A stretch of DNA of 64,000 bases from Pycnopodia helianthoides (taxonomy: Eukaryota; Echinodermata; Asteroidea; Forcipulatida; Asteriidae), in assembly GCA_032158295.1 (NCBI GenBank), contig CM063264.1, forward strand, positions 12,215,920-12,279,919, written 5' to 3'. The translations under genes were made by a program, and so were the position numbers. The notes under the pieces are model-generated. The model was not told the DNA's origin. It saw only the letters and a program-made list of their open reading frames with translations, and did no database searches. Every line of letters starts with the position of its first letter. Position 1 is the first letter of the stretch. Of the stretch, positions 56,138 to 64,000 are shown piece by piece.

Positions 56138-56389
56138 ATACTTCAATCAAAATGGACGTTGTCACAACAGATCTCATTCAGACTTCCTGGGAGACTATAG
56201 CGGGTGCCACCTACACCCTCCTGTTGACCAATACTGCAGATGGTACGACCCAACAAATTGAGATCCCTAACTCGCAGACTGATAAAGTTGTCTTCACTGG
56301 ATTGACGCCTGGTCAGACGTACACAATTCAGCTCACATATCACCTCGACGGACAGAACACCGATGGTGGAACAGTCACAGAAACCACAC
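56138..56389 (+). CDS. FN3-like domain exon, copy 6
   Basis: 252 bp, open, phase 1-1, acceptor cgcttgcag and donor CACAC|GTAAAT. Trp18 and FTGLTPGQTYTIQLTYHLDG are intact. It is mosaic: I21, D35 and Q39 as in copies 3-5, but P58, Y68, I41 and E42 as in copies 1 and 2. That is what gene conversion or unequal exchange between copies would give. Readthrough stop RKYSS present. Its 3' flank is cut by an antisense LINE. Confidence 0.75.
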
Positions 56390-56767
56390 GTAAATATAGT
56401 AGTTAGAGACAATTTACATGATAGTATAACCATTAACAAAATAAACATTGAGTTTCAATCATTGAACCCCACGGATTACATACAGTGCCAATAGACTGTG
56501 CAAGTCTTGCGCTTATCGAAAACTAGTTTCTATAATCGTAACCCTTCATCCTCCCTTTATAATCCTCCACGACGGTCGGGACATGGTCAGGAAGGCCATA
56601 GGGCCAGGACCAGAGGACAGAGAAAACGAGAAAACAAATCTGTATGAAATCTTCTTTTACAATTCTCTTAATGCCACATTTTTTAAAATTGAAATAACCA
56701 AAGCAATTTGTTGTAAATGCAATTTCAATTTTTATCTCGAACAATTAAGTTGTTCATACTAACATTA
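56390..56767 (+). other. Intron-like 3' flank of FN3 exon 6
   Basis: caaaataaacattgag, ctataatcgtaacccttc, acgacggtcgggacatgg as in other copies, then AT-rich DNA up to the LINE insertion at ttcatactaacatt (56757-56767). It continues after the LINE at 60291. Confidence 0.6.
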
Positions 56768-57134
56768 TTATTATATTTTTTTTATTATTCATGGTTTATT
56801 AAAAACAATCCAATCGGTTGCCATGGGCAAAATTGCATCGAATTTACAAAATTTACAGCTAAAGCATTAAAATTACAGACAGAGTAAAATTGGGTTTGAC
56901 ATTTAAAAAGGGCCATAAAATGCACATAGGCAGTCAACTTAGTGGAGAATGAATAAAATAATATTACTGCAAAAACATAAAAAAATTAAACAAAGTTTTC
57001 ATTAAGAAGTTTGGCTATGTAAGGAATTGCACTATTATCATGTCGCTGGGTATGTACATTAGGAGTTGTAAAAAAAAATGTGAGTTACGTAGTGAACGGC
57101 CATTATTATCTTCTCTTGTTTTAGGAAGCCACTC

Positions 57135-57680
57135 TCAAAATACATTACTGCTCGTTAGAGAATTAGCAAATTTAAGACAAATATGTTGACGGCGTTGCTG
57201 GAGGTATTGTAATTTCAATAAATGAGGGGCATAATGGTGTAAATCGTAATCATTAGCTAAAATAATCCTACAAGCTCTTTTTTGAATGCGTTCCAGTGAA
57301 TTGTGTTGTTTAGTAGTGAGACCAGGATGCCAGACGGGGACTGCATATTCTAAAAGTGGTCGAATGAAACCAACATAAATGGTGACGAGGTCTTTGATTG
57401 CTAGTCCAAACCTTTTAAGGGTAGTTAACATAAATAACCGTCCACTGGCTTTACAGATAATGTCATTGATATGAATGTCCCATTTAAGATTATTAGCCAC
57501 CTTAATACCAAGTATTTTGCAGACTTCACTTGATTGAAGTTCTTGACCCGACAATTGAAGTGGATCACAGGGAACAGGGTTCTTAGCAAATGTAATGTCC
57601 ATAGGAAAACATTTTGCTGGGTTTATCAGCATATTGTTTTCTGACGCCCATAAATCAAGTTGATCAAGAGTTCCTTGCAT
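57135..57680 (-). pseudogene. LINE RT C-terminal region
   Basis: Frame of 181 codons after another frameshift at about 57685: LWASENNMLINPAKCF, ILGIKVANNLKWDIHINDI, LLEYAVPVWHPGLT and RIQKRACRII. It ends at TGA near 57135. The same order is found in the LINE fragment at 48855. The region follows the RT thumb in CR1-type elements. Confidence 0.85.
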
Positions 57681-57693
57681 GGTGCTGGTACTG

Positions 57694-58205
57694 CTAGTTT
57701 TTGTGTTTCTCTATCAAGGTCATATCATCAACATACTTGAGGGTGAGGTTACAACTCTCAGTAGACATTGATGCATCATTTATCATGCTGAGAAAGGTGG
57801 CAGGGCCAGTCAGAGTTCCTTGTGGCACGCCAGCTTTTAGTGCTGACCAGCTAGAGAGGGAGTTGTGATATTTCACGCACTGAAGTCTGTTCGAGAGAAA
57901 GTCGGCGATCCATGGAACTATACACGGTCTAGCGCCCATATCTAGTAGTTTAGTAATAGCTATGTTATGGTCCACTCGATCAAAGGCTTTGCTAAAGTCT
58001 GTTACAACTAAACGTGTAAGGCTTTTTTAGTTATCAGCGTGTTGAAACATGTTGTTCAGGAGTTTGACCAAGTAGTGTGTGGTAGAATGACCCTTACGAG
58101 CTCCGAACTGGTTGGGGTCAATGAGAGGTTCAATGTCTTCCATGAGCCAACTAATTATAAAAGACTCTGCGACTTAAGCAAAATGGTCCGTTAGCGATAT
58201 GGGTC
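57694..58205 (-). pseudogene. LINE reverse transcriptase core (broken)
   Basis: Continuation of RT in changing frames: a PISL-like block and FGARKGHST near 58090-58200, then 57975-57694 with DHNIAITKLLDMGARP, KAGVPQGTLTGPATF and the catalytic YVDDMTL (Tyr-Val-Asp-Asp). There are stops within 58020-58205. Catalytic residues persist, but the reading frame does not. Confidence 0.8.
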
Positions 58206-60011
58206 TTAGTTGATTCCACGTCGGGGGGTAGTTTTGGGTATCGGAATGACGACCGCTTTCTTCCATTGAGGGGGGACGACCGAATCCTTGAACGAAGTAT
58301 TGAGGATGTCCGTCAGGGGTAAGCTCAATTCACAGGCAAATTCTCGGATTATCTTAGCTGGTATGCCATCAGGCCCAGCAGCCTTGGGACAGCTGATTTT
58401 CGAGAGATTTGAGAACACTTCCCATGGCTGAATGCATGGAGTTGGGGTGGGGGCAAGTAGGTATGCAGGTAGATTCGTAGCTGAGAGTGGGTTGATGTCA
58501 TTGCCAATGGAGGAAAAGTGTGCATTGATGCAATCGACTATTGCAACAGAGTTTTCAGGATCAATGTCTTGTGGTGGTGAAATGCTGGGTTGTTGTTTGT
58601 TTTTAGTTGTCATAATGCGGATCTGACGGTACCATTGTCCAGGGTTAGATTTCTTGAGTCTCTGAACTCTGTTGTGATAGTACTCGTGCTTATCTGTTTT
58701 TATGGCTCGAATAACTTTATTGCGGTAGAACCTCCACAAAGGTGGTCTCGAATGATCAAATACTGCCTGCCGTATGAGGATAAGAGCCTTAGTCTTTGGA
58801 GTCATCCAAGGTTTATCAGATGTATGAAGCTTGATCTCATGAACGGGGAAGTGAAAGTCTATACGTTTGTGAAGAGTGTTATAGAAGACATTTGTTTTAT
58901 CGATCACTGAGTCTAATTGGGAGACTTCTTCCCAACTATGATGAGTAATCCAATGACCAAATTCTTGAATGTCCGAATCCTTGATGGGTCGAATTTCCCT
59001 CATGGTGGTACTGTTAACAGGTTCTAATTCCTGCTTGGGAATCCAAATGACTGATGAGTGATCGCTCAGGCCGATTGGTGAGGCAATGTCAGGGGAGTTG
59101 TACAATTTAGTAAGATTGGTAATAATTTGGTCTAATGTAGCAGTTCCTCGTGTATGTTGTTTAACCACTTGTTGTAGATTGTTATTCTTACAAAGGCGGG
59201 TAACATCAAGGTGATTGAGGTCACCCAGTATGCAAATGCCAGCATCTGGATGATTAGTTCTAACCAAATCTAATGCGTCTTGAATGTGGTTTAACATGTT
59301 GACTTCCATGGTTCTGTCAGGGAAGTAAACAGCGGCAAAAAACAGGGTAGAAACAGTTCTCGGAAGTCTTCTAGGCTGAACCTTGATCCATAGAATCTCC
59401 AAATCATCCTGGGTGTCAATGTTTAATAAATGCGATGCATGCAAAGACTCTTTCACATACAGGTCGACTCCTCCACCAGTACGCGATGAGCGAGGTTTAG
59501 AGAATAAATTGTAGCCCTCAATACTGTAGTAGTCAATGACTCTGTCAGGCATGAACCAAGATTCAGAAATGGCACAGACATCAAATGCATTGTCGAGAAC
59601 AACTGTACGATACTCATCCATTTTATTATTCAATGTGCGTGGGTTACACAAGAAGACCGATGGAATTTGGAATTGCTTCGGGAAGTAAAAGTCGACGGTT
59701 TTCTGCAGGTTGGTGAGGTTTGAAGTATTGGCTCCTCTATCTAATTCAGGTATTCTGAAACATTCATCTCTAGACTCCGCTGAGGTGATTACAACTGGAA
59801 TGTTATGTCTCTTATGATGGCCACTTCTACAGCCACGATGACGTTTAAATATACCAAGTGATTTCAAGAGGGCGACAGTACCACTGGGTAATAAATGTCT
59901 CTTTAAGTGAGCAACATGTAAAAGTTTCTTGCGAGAATACACGATGGGTGATGGTGTAGGATTTGGAGATCGAGAACGGTTAATACGACCATAGTCATTG
60001 TCATTTAACAT
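58206..60011 (-). pseudogene. LINE endonuclease and RT N-terminus (601 codons)
   Basis: An APE-type endonuclease would nick target DNA to prime reverse transcription. Motifs in order: FLCNPRTLNNKMDE (about residue 120), CAISESWF, RTGGGVDLYV, FAAVYFPD, CILGDLNHLDV (GDLN), LDQIITNL and GLSDHSSVIW (SDH), ending near residue 330. A linker with the conserved PWMTPKTKALI and HEYYHNRV precedes RT blocks CPKAAGPDGIPAKIIREF and WKKAVVIPIPKT at the C-terminus. The frame then stops (RRGIN) at 58206, where RT should continue: a frameshift. ATG 60011 is the first in frame. 601 codons is much of the expected ORF2 half. Confidence 0.85.
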
Positions 60012-60264
60012 ACCATCCGTACGTGCACTGTAGAGTATACCGGGTCAAAGTGCATAATGGCGGTGGAATTCGTACAATACTCACGGACACAATTGTCACA
60101 AGTTCGTTTAGACACTGGAAATGCTGGATGATGACGGTCAGCGAAATCACTCCTGGGATCTCCATCGTTCACTACAAGATTATTGGCACACTGGCGAAGC
60201 ACTAAGTTTGCAATAACGGTTAAAAACGACAAAAAACGAACGTAAAACGGGAGACAAAACATTT
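60005..60264 (-). pseudogene. LINE N-terminal frame (ORF1-like)
   Basis: From the first ATG (60264) to TAA (60007-60005): a hydrophobic start (MFCLPFYVRFLSFLTVIANL) then RTCDNCVREYC, a short Cys-rich segment. It overlaps the start of the endonuclease frame by the seven bases ATGTTAA (60011-60005), an arrangement compatible with stop-restart translation, or simply with a frameshift within one ORF. Function unknown. Confidence 0.45.
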
Positions 60265-60290
60265 TGCGTGGCAGCAGGTTAAACAGCGCC

Positions 60291-60475
60291 CTCACTTGAA
60301 ACAGAGTTAAAACTTGGACCGAGAATGCTTAGTATAATAAAAAAAAATAATAATAATAAAATGCAACCATTTCATAGGTTTAATGATAACATGGGCGACA
60401 GTCAGGCAACATTCAAAGTTGTTTACAAGTAACCTTATAGTCGTTTTTTTCTTATAGTAAGCCAGCCGAAGTGTA
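60291..60475 (+). other. Remainder of FN3 duplicon 6
   Basis: gaaacagagttaaaacttgg, aatgcttagtataat, acatgggcgacagtcagg, tttacaagtaacc and the T-rich tcttatag match the region upstream of the 37-bp exon. What follows (TAAGCCAGCC) is not that exon, so the last duplicon lacks it. Confidence 0.6.
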
Positions 60476-60520
60476 AAAATACACTTAGTACGGCATAGTT
60501 TGTTAATTCGGCATCCATGC

Positions 60521-60770
60521 TAGCCTTGACCAAGGCGTTGGAGATTATTTTGGTCTTCATTTATTTATTTGTTTTATTTGCGCCGCACACCGGCCGCCAG
60601 AGCTAGCGTGCCTTGTTTGCGTGTCACTGCACTGCATGCACTAGTATTGTCAGTACAGTATTGTCACTGCACTGCATAGTATACAGTATTGTCACGCTAT
60701 GCGCCCGCTCTCTGTGTGCGTACGTCTATGCTGCGTGTACTAACCGATTCAACGCCTTGGTGGTGGTTCT
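60521..60770. mobile_element. Possible third member of the TAGCCTTG foldback family
   Basis: Starts TAGCCTTGACCAAGGCGTTGGAG, matching the inverse of the right end of the 9140-9454 element over about 25 bp. The other end (attcaacgccttgg, about 60748) is degenerate and I see no convincing 9-bp TSD. Confidence 0.4.
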
Positions 60771-61816
60771 GTATTTGAAGCCATGAGGTCATTACTATAA
60801 TGCGCGCGAAAGACAAGACCCCATTGGCCAGTGGCGGAAGTCTTGTTTACTAATTCTTATGCATATGCATGCAAGATTCAGCTGCGGCCGGCTCGCAAAT
60901 ATATGTTCTGCAGCACACGTCGGCTATGGAGTCAACAGTTAAGGGATAGGGAAGAACAGCCTATCCCTTAACTGTTGACTCCATAGCCGACGTGTCCTGC
61001 AGAAGAAAAAAAATAGAGAAAGGAATTCAAAAATTTACAGGATGCAGTCACACATGATACATTGAAATAGAGTTTTAGTTGATAGTCCTTATTCTAGTTA
61101 GCTTATTTTTAGTTTACTAAGCTTTGGTGCTTAAGCAGTCTATAAAATTTGGGCATTAAGGCAGCTTTTGGGCCGGCAACATATAAAACATGGAGCAAGT
61201 GCAATAACTGTACCTCAAAGATAAAACAACCAACAACGATAGGTTATGGAGGTCTATGTTTTGTATAAATCACACCAACAATGATTCAATCACTGTTGTT
61301 GCAAAATGGAGATGGGAGATGGCCAGTCCCATACGCCGTTGACAAAAATATCTTCAGAAAAAAACGTCTTCCTGATGGAAAATGGTGTACAATAATTATG
61401 CAACAAATTGCTTCTTTTATCCTCATTCAATGTCACTCATTCCTGCCCACATCGTCTAACTCCAGAGCTAACATTTTGAGGAGAATACGCAACAATTTAG
61501 ATTTAGATAATACCAAAATATTCCCAAATTCACACGAAATGCCGAGGGCGAAAGTCATCCAGACCCAATTTGTCGGCTGCAGTATTTAAGGCTGCAGGAA
61601 CATGTTCATGCAAGGGCAAGGCCATATCTATATATGCTACTTATGTTATTAGTACTTGTCCATTACACTGTGCCATATCACAATAAAATTCCAAACAAGT
61701 CAATCGGATGAAAACGAAGACAAAAGTTCTCGTCTACAAATTGAATATATCACATGGCAAAAACCACGCAGATTATCGGTCCCACTCGACTCGCTGTGAG
61801 AATAACATACCATAAA
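60771..61816. other. Unique DNA, no gene recognised
   Basis: Apart from the hairpin at 60908-61002, AT-rich non-repetitive sequence. The 102-codon + frame at 61281-61589 (TTG-type or ATG start; LPDGKWCTIIMQQIASFILI) has no recognisable domain and no context. I leave it unannotated. Confidence 0.4.
60908..61002. repeat. 43-bp inverted repeat with 9-nt loop
   Basis: Arms 60908-60950 and 60960-61002 are complementary at 42 of 43 positions (a single mismatch six bases in from the CTGCAG ends). The loop is gaagaacag. The inner part includes gtcaacagttaagggatagg. Such a perfect stem is unusual against the decayed background. Confidence 0.95.
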
Positions 61817-62400
61817 GCCCGGTTCATACTTCCTGCGTATGCGAATGCGAAGCGAATTTCGTCAGGCAATTTCGCACCCCGGGCGCGAATAATTCGCTGC
61901 GAAAGGTGACGGGCAATTCGTCGCGAAAATGACGTTCATACTTTTTGCGAATCAGTAGTATACGAAGTCCACCATGTTGCCGGTAGAGCAAAATAGATTG
62001 GTTCTTGCTGCCCTTCTGCTGCGTCGCCGGACGTAAAAAAGCGATCGATTTATGTTCGAAGGATAAACCAATTGCGACCTCTTGAAGGAGCCCACCAAAC
62101 CCTTGTCCGGGAGATGATGCTGGCAGACCACAGTTTGTTTTTCAGCTCTTTTCGAATGAACCCCCGTCAGTTCGAAAACTTACTGCAAATGGTTGCTCTG
62201 AGAATTACTCATACCGAAACCCATGCGTTTCCAATATCTGCAGAAGAGCGACTTTCCATGACACTTCGGTAAGTTTTTCTTATAACGGGCCTCATCGGTA
62301 GGCCTATCATTATCATACACCTGTAGGCCTAGTAATAGTATAACTAGTTTAGCAGTTTATTGGCACTTGGTTTTTTATGAAAATATTGCACTTCCCCATA
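61817..62400 (+). mobile_element. Harbinger-like element, 5' part
   Basis: Starts agcccggttcatacttcctg, with many gcgaat/attcgc words in both orientations (61845-61945), the usual subterminal look of PIF/Harbinger elements. The same start recurs in direct orientation at 63928 and runs off the window. The transposase exon follows. Confidence 0.55.
61973..62268 (+). pseudogene. PIF/Harbinger (HARBI1-like) transposase, first exon, broken
   Basis: Begins ATG at 61974 (MLPVEQNRLVLAALLLRRR) and shifts frame at an A-run (about 62035). It continues as KRSIYVRRINQLRPLEGAHQ, then LVREMMLADHSLFFSSFRMN, PRQFENLLQMVALRIT and AEERLSMTLR. FRM.P..F..LL..V...I and ERL.MTLR are the N-terminal conserved region of Harbinger nucleases (HARBI1 family), upstream of the DDE core. 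A donor-like CGG|TAAGT lies at the end. No DDE-containing second exon is seen downstream, so this is a partial, inactive gene. Confidence 0.65.
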
Positions 62401-62934
62401 TTTTTGGTAGCTTTCGCTGGGGCGCTAGTATGACAGAAAATGTCAAAATTTCGAAAAATGAATACAGCGCCCCAGTTACTGGGTCTAGGAAGGAACTAGG
62501 CCCACACCAGTGTGCCATGGATGTTGCCCCGTTCGTGCAGTATCCGTGCCACACTGGTGTGGGGTTAGTTTCTTTTTCTTTTTAATGCAGGTTCACATTG
62601 TCAATGGTGTTGGATCCCGACAGTGATGGTTCTCCTTTGGAATTTAACCTAGATTTTGGAACAGAGGTAGATAATATTGTATGTACTGCAAATTTTTAAT
62701 GAATGTACTTATGTCATGAGCAACATTGGTAATTATTTATAATAAATTTATAATTAATACTAAATAATAAATTATGCGAATGGAATAGTTAGTTGCAATA
62801 ATAACACTACATCCTCCTCTCGCAGACCGTCGGGAGGAGCTTGACGCCTTGAGTTAAGATTATCGCAACTAGGGTAATTAGATTGAGTATAGGGCCAATC
62901 CACTCCGTATCCTTGGCCGGGCTAGCACCACTGC
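62401..62934. other. Unassigned stretch
   Basis: Contains a gacacttcc...-poor, AT-rich sequence, a cctcctctcgcagaccgtcgggagg hairpin (about 62815-62843) and gattatcgcaact (about 62859), a word shared with the 63761 hairpin. No gene recognised. Confidence 0.4.
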
Positions 62935-63550
62935 AAACCTATTTTTTCGCCCTATGCATGCTATGACTTTCGCCCTATGATATTTTTAATCTGCAAAGAT
63001 CTAAATCGTGAAACTTACTGATCGAATGCCAATGTACTTGTAGATAGCCGGACTGCTGGAATTTGTTTTCAAACATCACACGTTTTTTGTGAAAATCAAA
63101 TGATTTTCGAAAGTGAAATTTCCTCAGAACTATCTCAACGATCTTGACAACTTGCTCATTGAGAAGTCGTACACACCTTCTCATAATTACGTTTAAAAAG
63201 GTGCTTTTCAGTGTTACTGTACGACGGGATTGAGCACCAATACAAACGTTTGGGTTCGAAAACTAGGTTTTTTTCTAGCACCCTCAACAACATTAGAACA
63301 ATGATACAATCAATTGCTAGGATTGAGTTGGTACCAGACTGATTGACGCCGCAAGTGCAAATAATCAAGATCATCGAGATCGTTCTAAAAGTTCACTCTC
63401 AAAAATTATTTGATTTTCACCGAAAACGTGTGATGTTTTTCAAACAAATTCCAGCAGTCCTGCTATCTAAGTACATGTACATTGGCATACGATCTACATG
63501 TAGATCTTTGCAGATTAAAAATATCATAGGGCGAAAGAATAGGTTTGGGT
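62935..63550. mobile_element. Foldback element, about 600 bp
   Basis: Left arm from ttttttcgccctatgcatgc (62942) to about 63200, right arm from about 63340 to atcatagggcgaaagaatag (63521-63540), inverted relative to each other. Shared words: cgccctatgatatttttaatctgc / gcagattaaaaatatcatagg, and gatcgaatgccaatgtactt / tgtacattggcatacgatc. The similar short frames on opposite strands (KIVEIVL.KFH / KIIEIVLKVHS) are a consequence of the inverted repeat. Confidence 0.75.
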
Positions 63551-63927
63551 GTTGTTTTCCTTGATAAGGTTCATTCCGCTATCGTTTGTGGAGATGATAC
63601 TGATGTAACAAACCTCTGTAGTCATAGTAGTGCGCTGTACCTACTCATTTAAAATTAAATTTTTGTTTTACATCCGCGGTCATACTAGCTTTCTAGAGAA
63701 TCATTGTTGTTTGACAGTGTGTACATTGTGATTCGGCTGTTTGCCATGATTGTCCTACTCTTGCGATAATCGTAACCCTCCATCCTCCCGATGGTAGCAG
63801 GATAGAGGGTTACGATTATCGCAACTATGATTTTCTGAACAAAACAAATTCCCCCAAATTACTTCAAGATCAAACAAAAAAAGCTTGAAAATTGCCTTTT
63901 CAATAAAGGAGTACAGCGCCTCAGTTA
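63551..63927. other. Unique DNA with a perfect 20-bp inverted repeat
   Basis: ttgcgataatcgtaaccctc (63761-63780) and its exact inverse (63805-63824), with a 24-nt spacer that can pair further (atcct/aggat). The words gataatcgt.a.cc.tc and catcctcc also occur in the 3' flanks of the FN3 exons (about 10537, 13971, 53999, 56534), so this may be the source or a relative of that segment. Confidence 0.7.
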
Positions 63928-64000
63928 AGCCCGGTTCATGCTTCCTGCAAATGCGAATGCGAAGTGAATATTGACGTCACAACTGTGGTTTTTTATTTCT
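63928..64000 (+). mobile_element. Start of a second Harbinger-like terminus
   Basis: agcccggttcatgcttcctgcaaatgcgaatgcgaag, matching 61818-61855, followed by tattgacgtcac. Direct orientation; the window ends inside it. Confidence 0.5.

Larger units (their letters stand above)
56768..60290 (-). mobile_element. CR1-like LINE, almost full length, antisense
   Basis: About 3.5-kb non-LTR retrotransposon with 5' end GAGGGCGCTGTTTAAC (minus strand, near 60290) and 3' end in an ATT/AAT-rich tail (near 56768). The insertion point is clear from comparison with about 54250: taacattgaaacag is interrupted between att and ttgaaacag. Order on the minus strand: N-terminal frame, endonuclease, RT, C-terminal region, 3' UTR (57134-56768). 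Several frameshifts make it inactive. Confidence 0.85.

Noticed and set aside
62975..63564. Two similar small proteins on opposite strands
   Set aside because: Produced by the arms of a foldback element, not by gene duplication.

Overview
This is an AT-rich, repeat-dense animal genomic window. tRNA-derived SINEs, CR1-like LINEs, a Ty3/Gypsy element, TTAA-flanked elements with a THAP fragment, a Harbinger-like transposase exon and split exons with GT-AG boundaries all point to a marine invertebrate. The repertoire (foldback elements, NPGP-bearing LINEs, SINEs of this type) fits an echinoderm such as a sea star best, but that is inference. No complete conventional host gene is visible.

The most gene-like signal is six copies of one exon, all on the + strand, at about 10.1, 11.6, 13.6, 22.9, 53.6 and 56.1 kb. 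Each is exactly 252 bp (84 codons), free of stops, bounded by AG and GT, and phase 1 at both ends, so any set of them could be spliced together in frame. Each encodes one fibronectin type III-like domain. Each sits in a duplicated block (duplicon). In order, the block carries a hairpin array, a TGACGTCA-bearing module, an intron with a conserved inverted repeat, the exon, a second intron with a candidate 37-bp exon, and a tRNA-like SINE fragment. This looks like a tandem FN3-exon gene, or an exon captured and amplified by a mobile element, later torn apart by insertions.

Layout: 1-8.5 kb, Helitron-like repeat modules interrupted by a TTAA element and a 1.35-kb solo LTR. 8.5-15.1 kb, FN3 duplicons 1-3 with a (GTT)60 microsatellite, a 9-bp-TSD foldback element and a TTAA MITE. 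15.1-22.3 kb, a second hairpin family, 130-bp tandem modules and AT-rich unknown DNA. 22.3-23.3 kb, FN3 duplicon 4. 23.4-39.2 kb, a segmental duplication flanking a decayed Ty3/Gypsy element, whose 3' end is interrupted by a 3.7-kb TTAA-flanked palindrome carrying THAP-like and P2X7-tail-like exon remnants. 39.3-42.5 kb, a second copy of the 130-bp module block plus a partial duplicon. 42.5-45.2 kb, a broken CR1-like LINE. 45.2-52.8 kb, more Helitron-like modules, a SINE, a LINE 3' fragment and a second TTAA element. 52.8-60.5 kb, FN3 duplicons 5 and 6, the latter split by an almost full-length antisense LINE. 60.5-64 kb, unique and MITE-rich DNA with a 43-bp hairpin and a Harbinger-like transposase exon.

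The recurring modules share three ingredients: hairpins followed by CTAG as at Helitron 3' ends, palindromic ACTTCCGG/CCGGAAGT cores, and TGATGACGTCATCA. Most of the window is therefore composite non-autonomous transposon DNA in which the FN3 exons are embedded.
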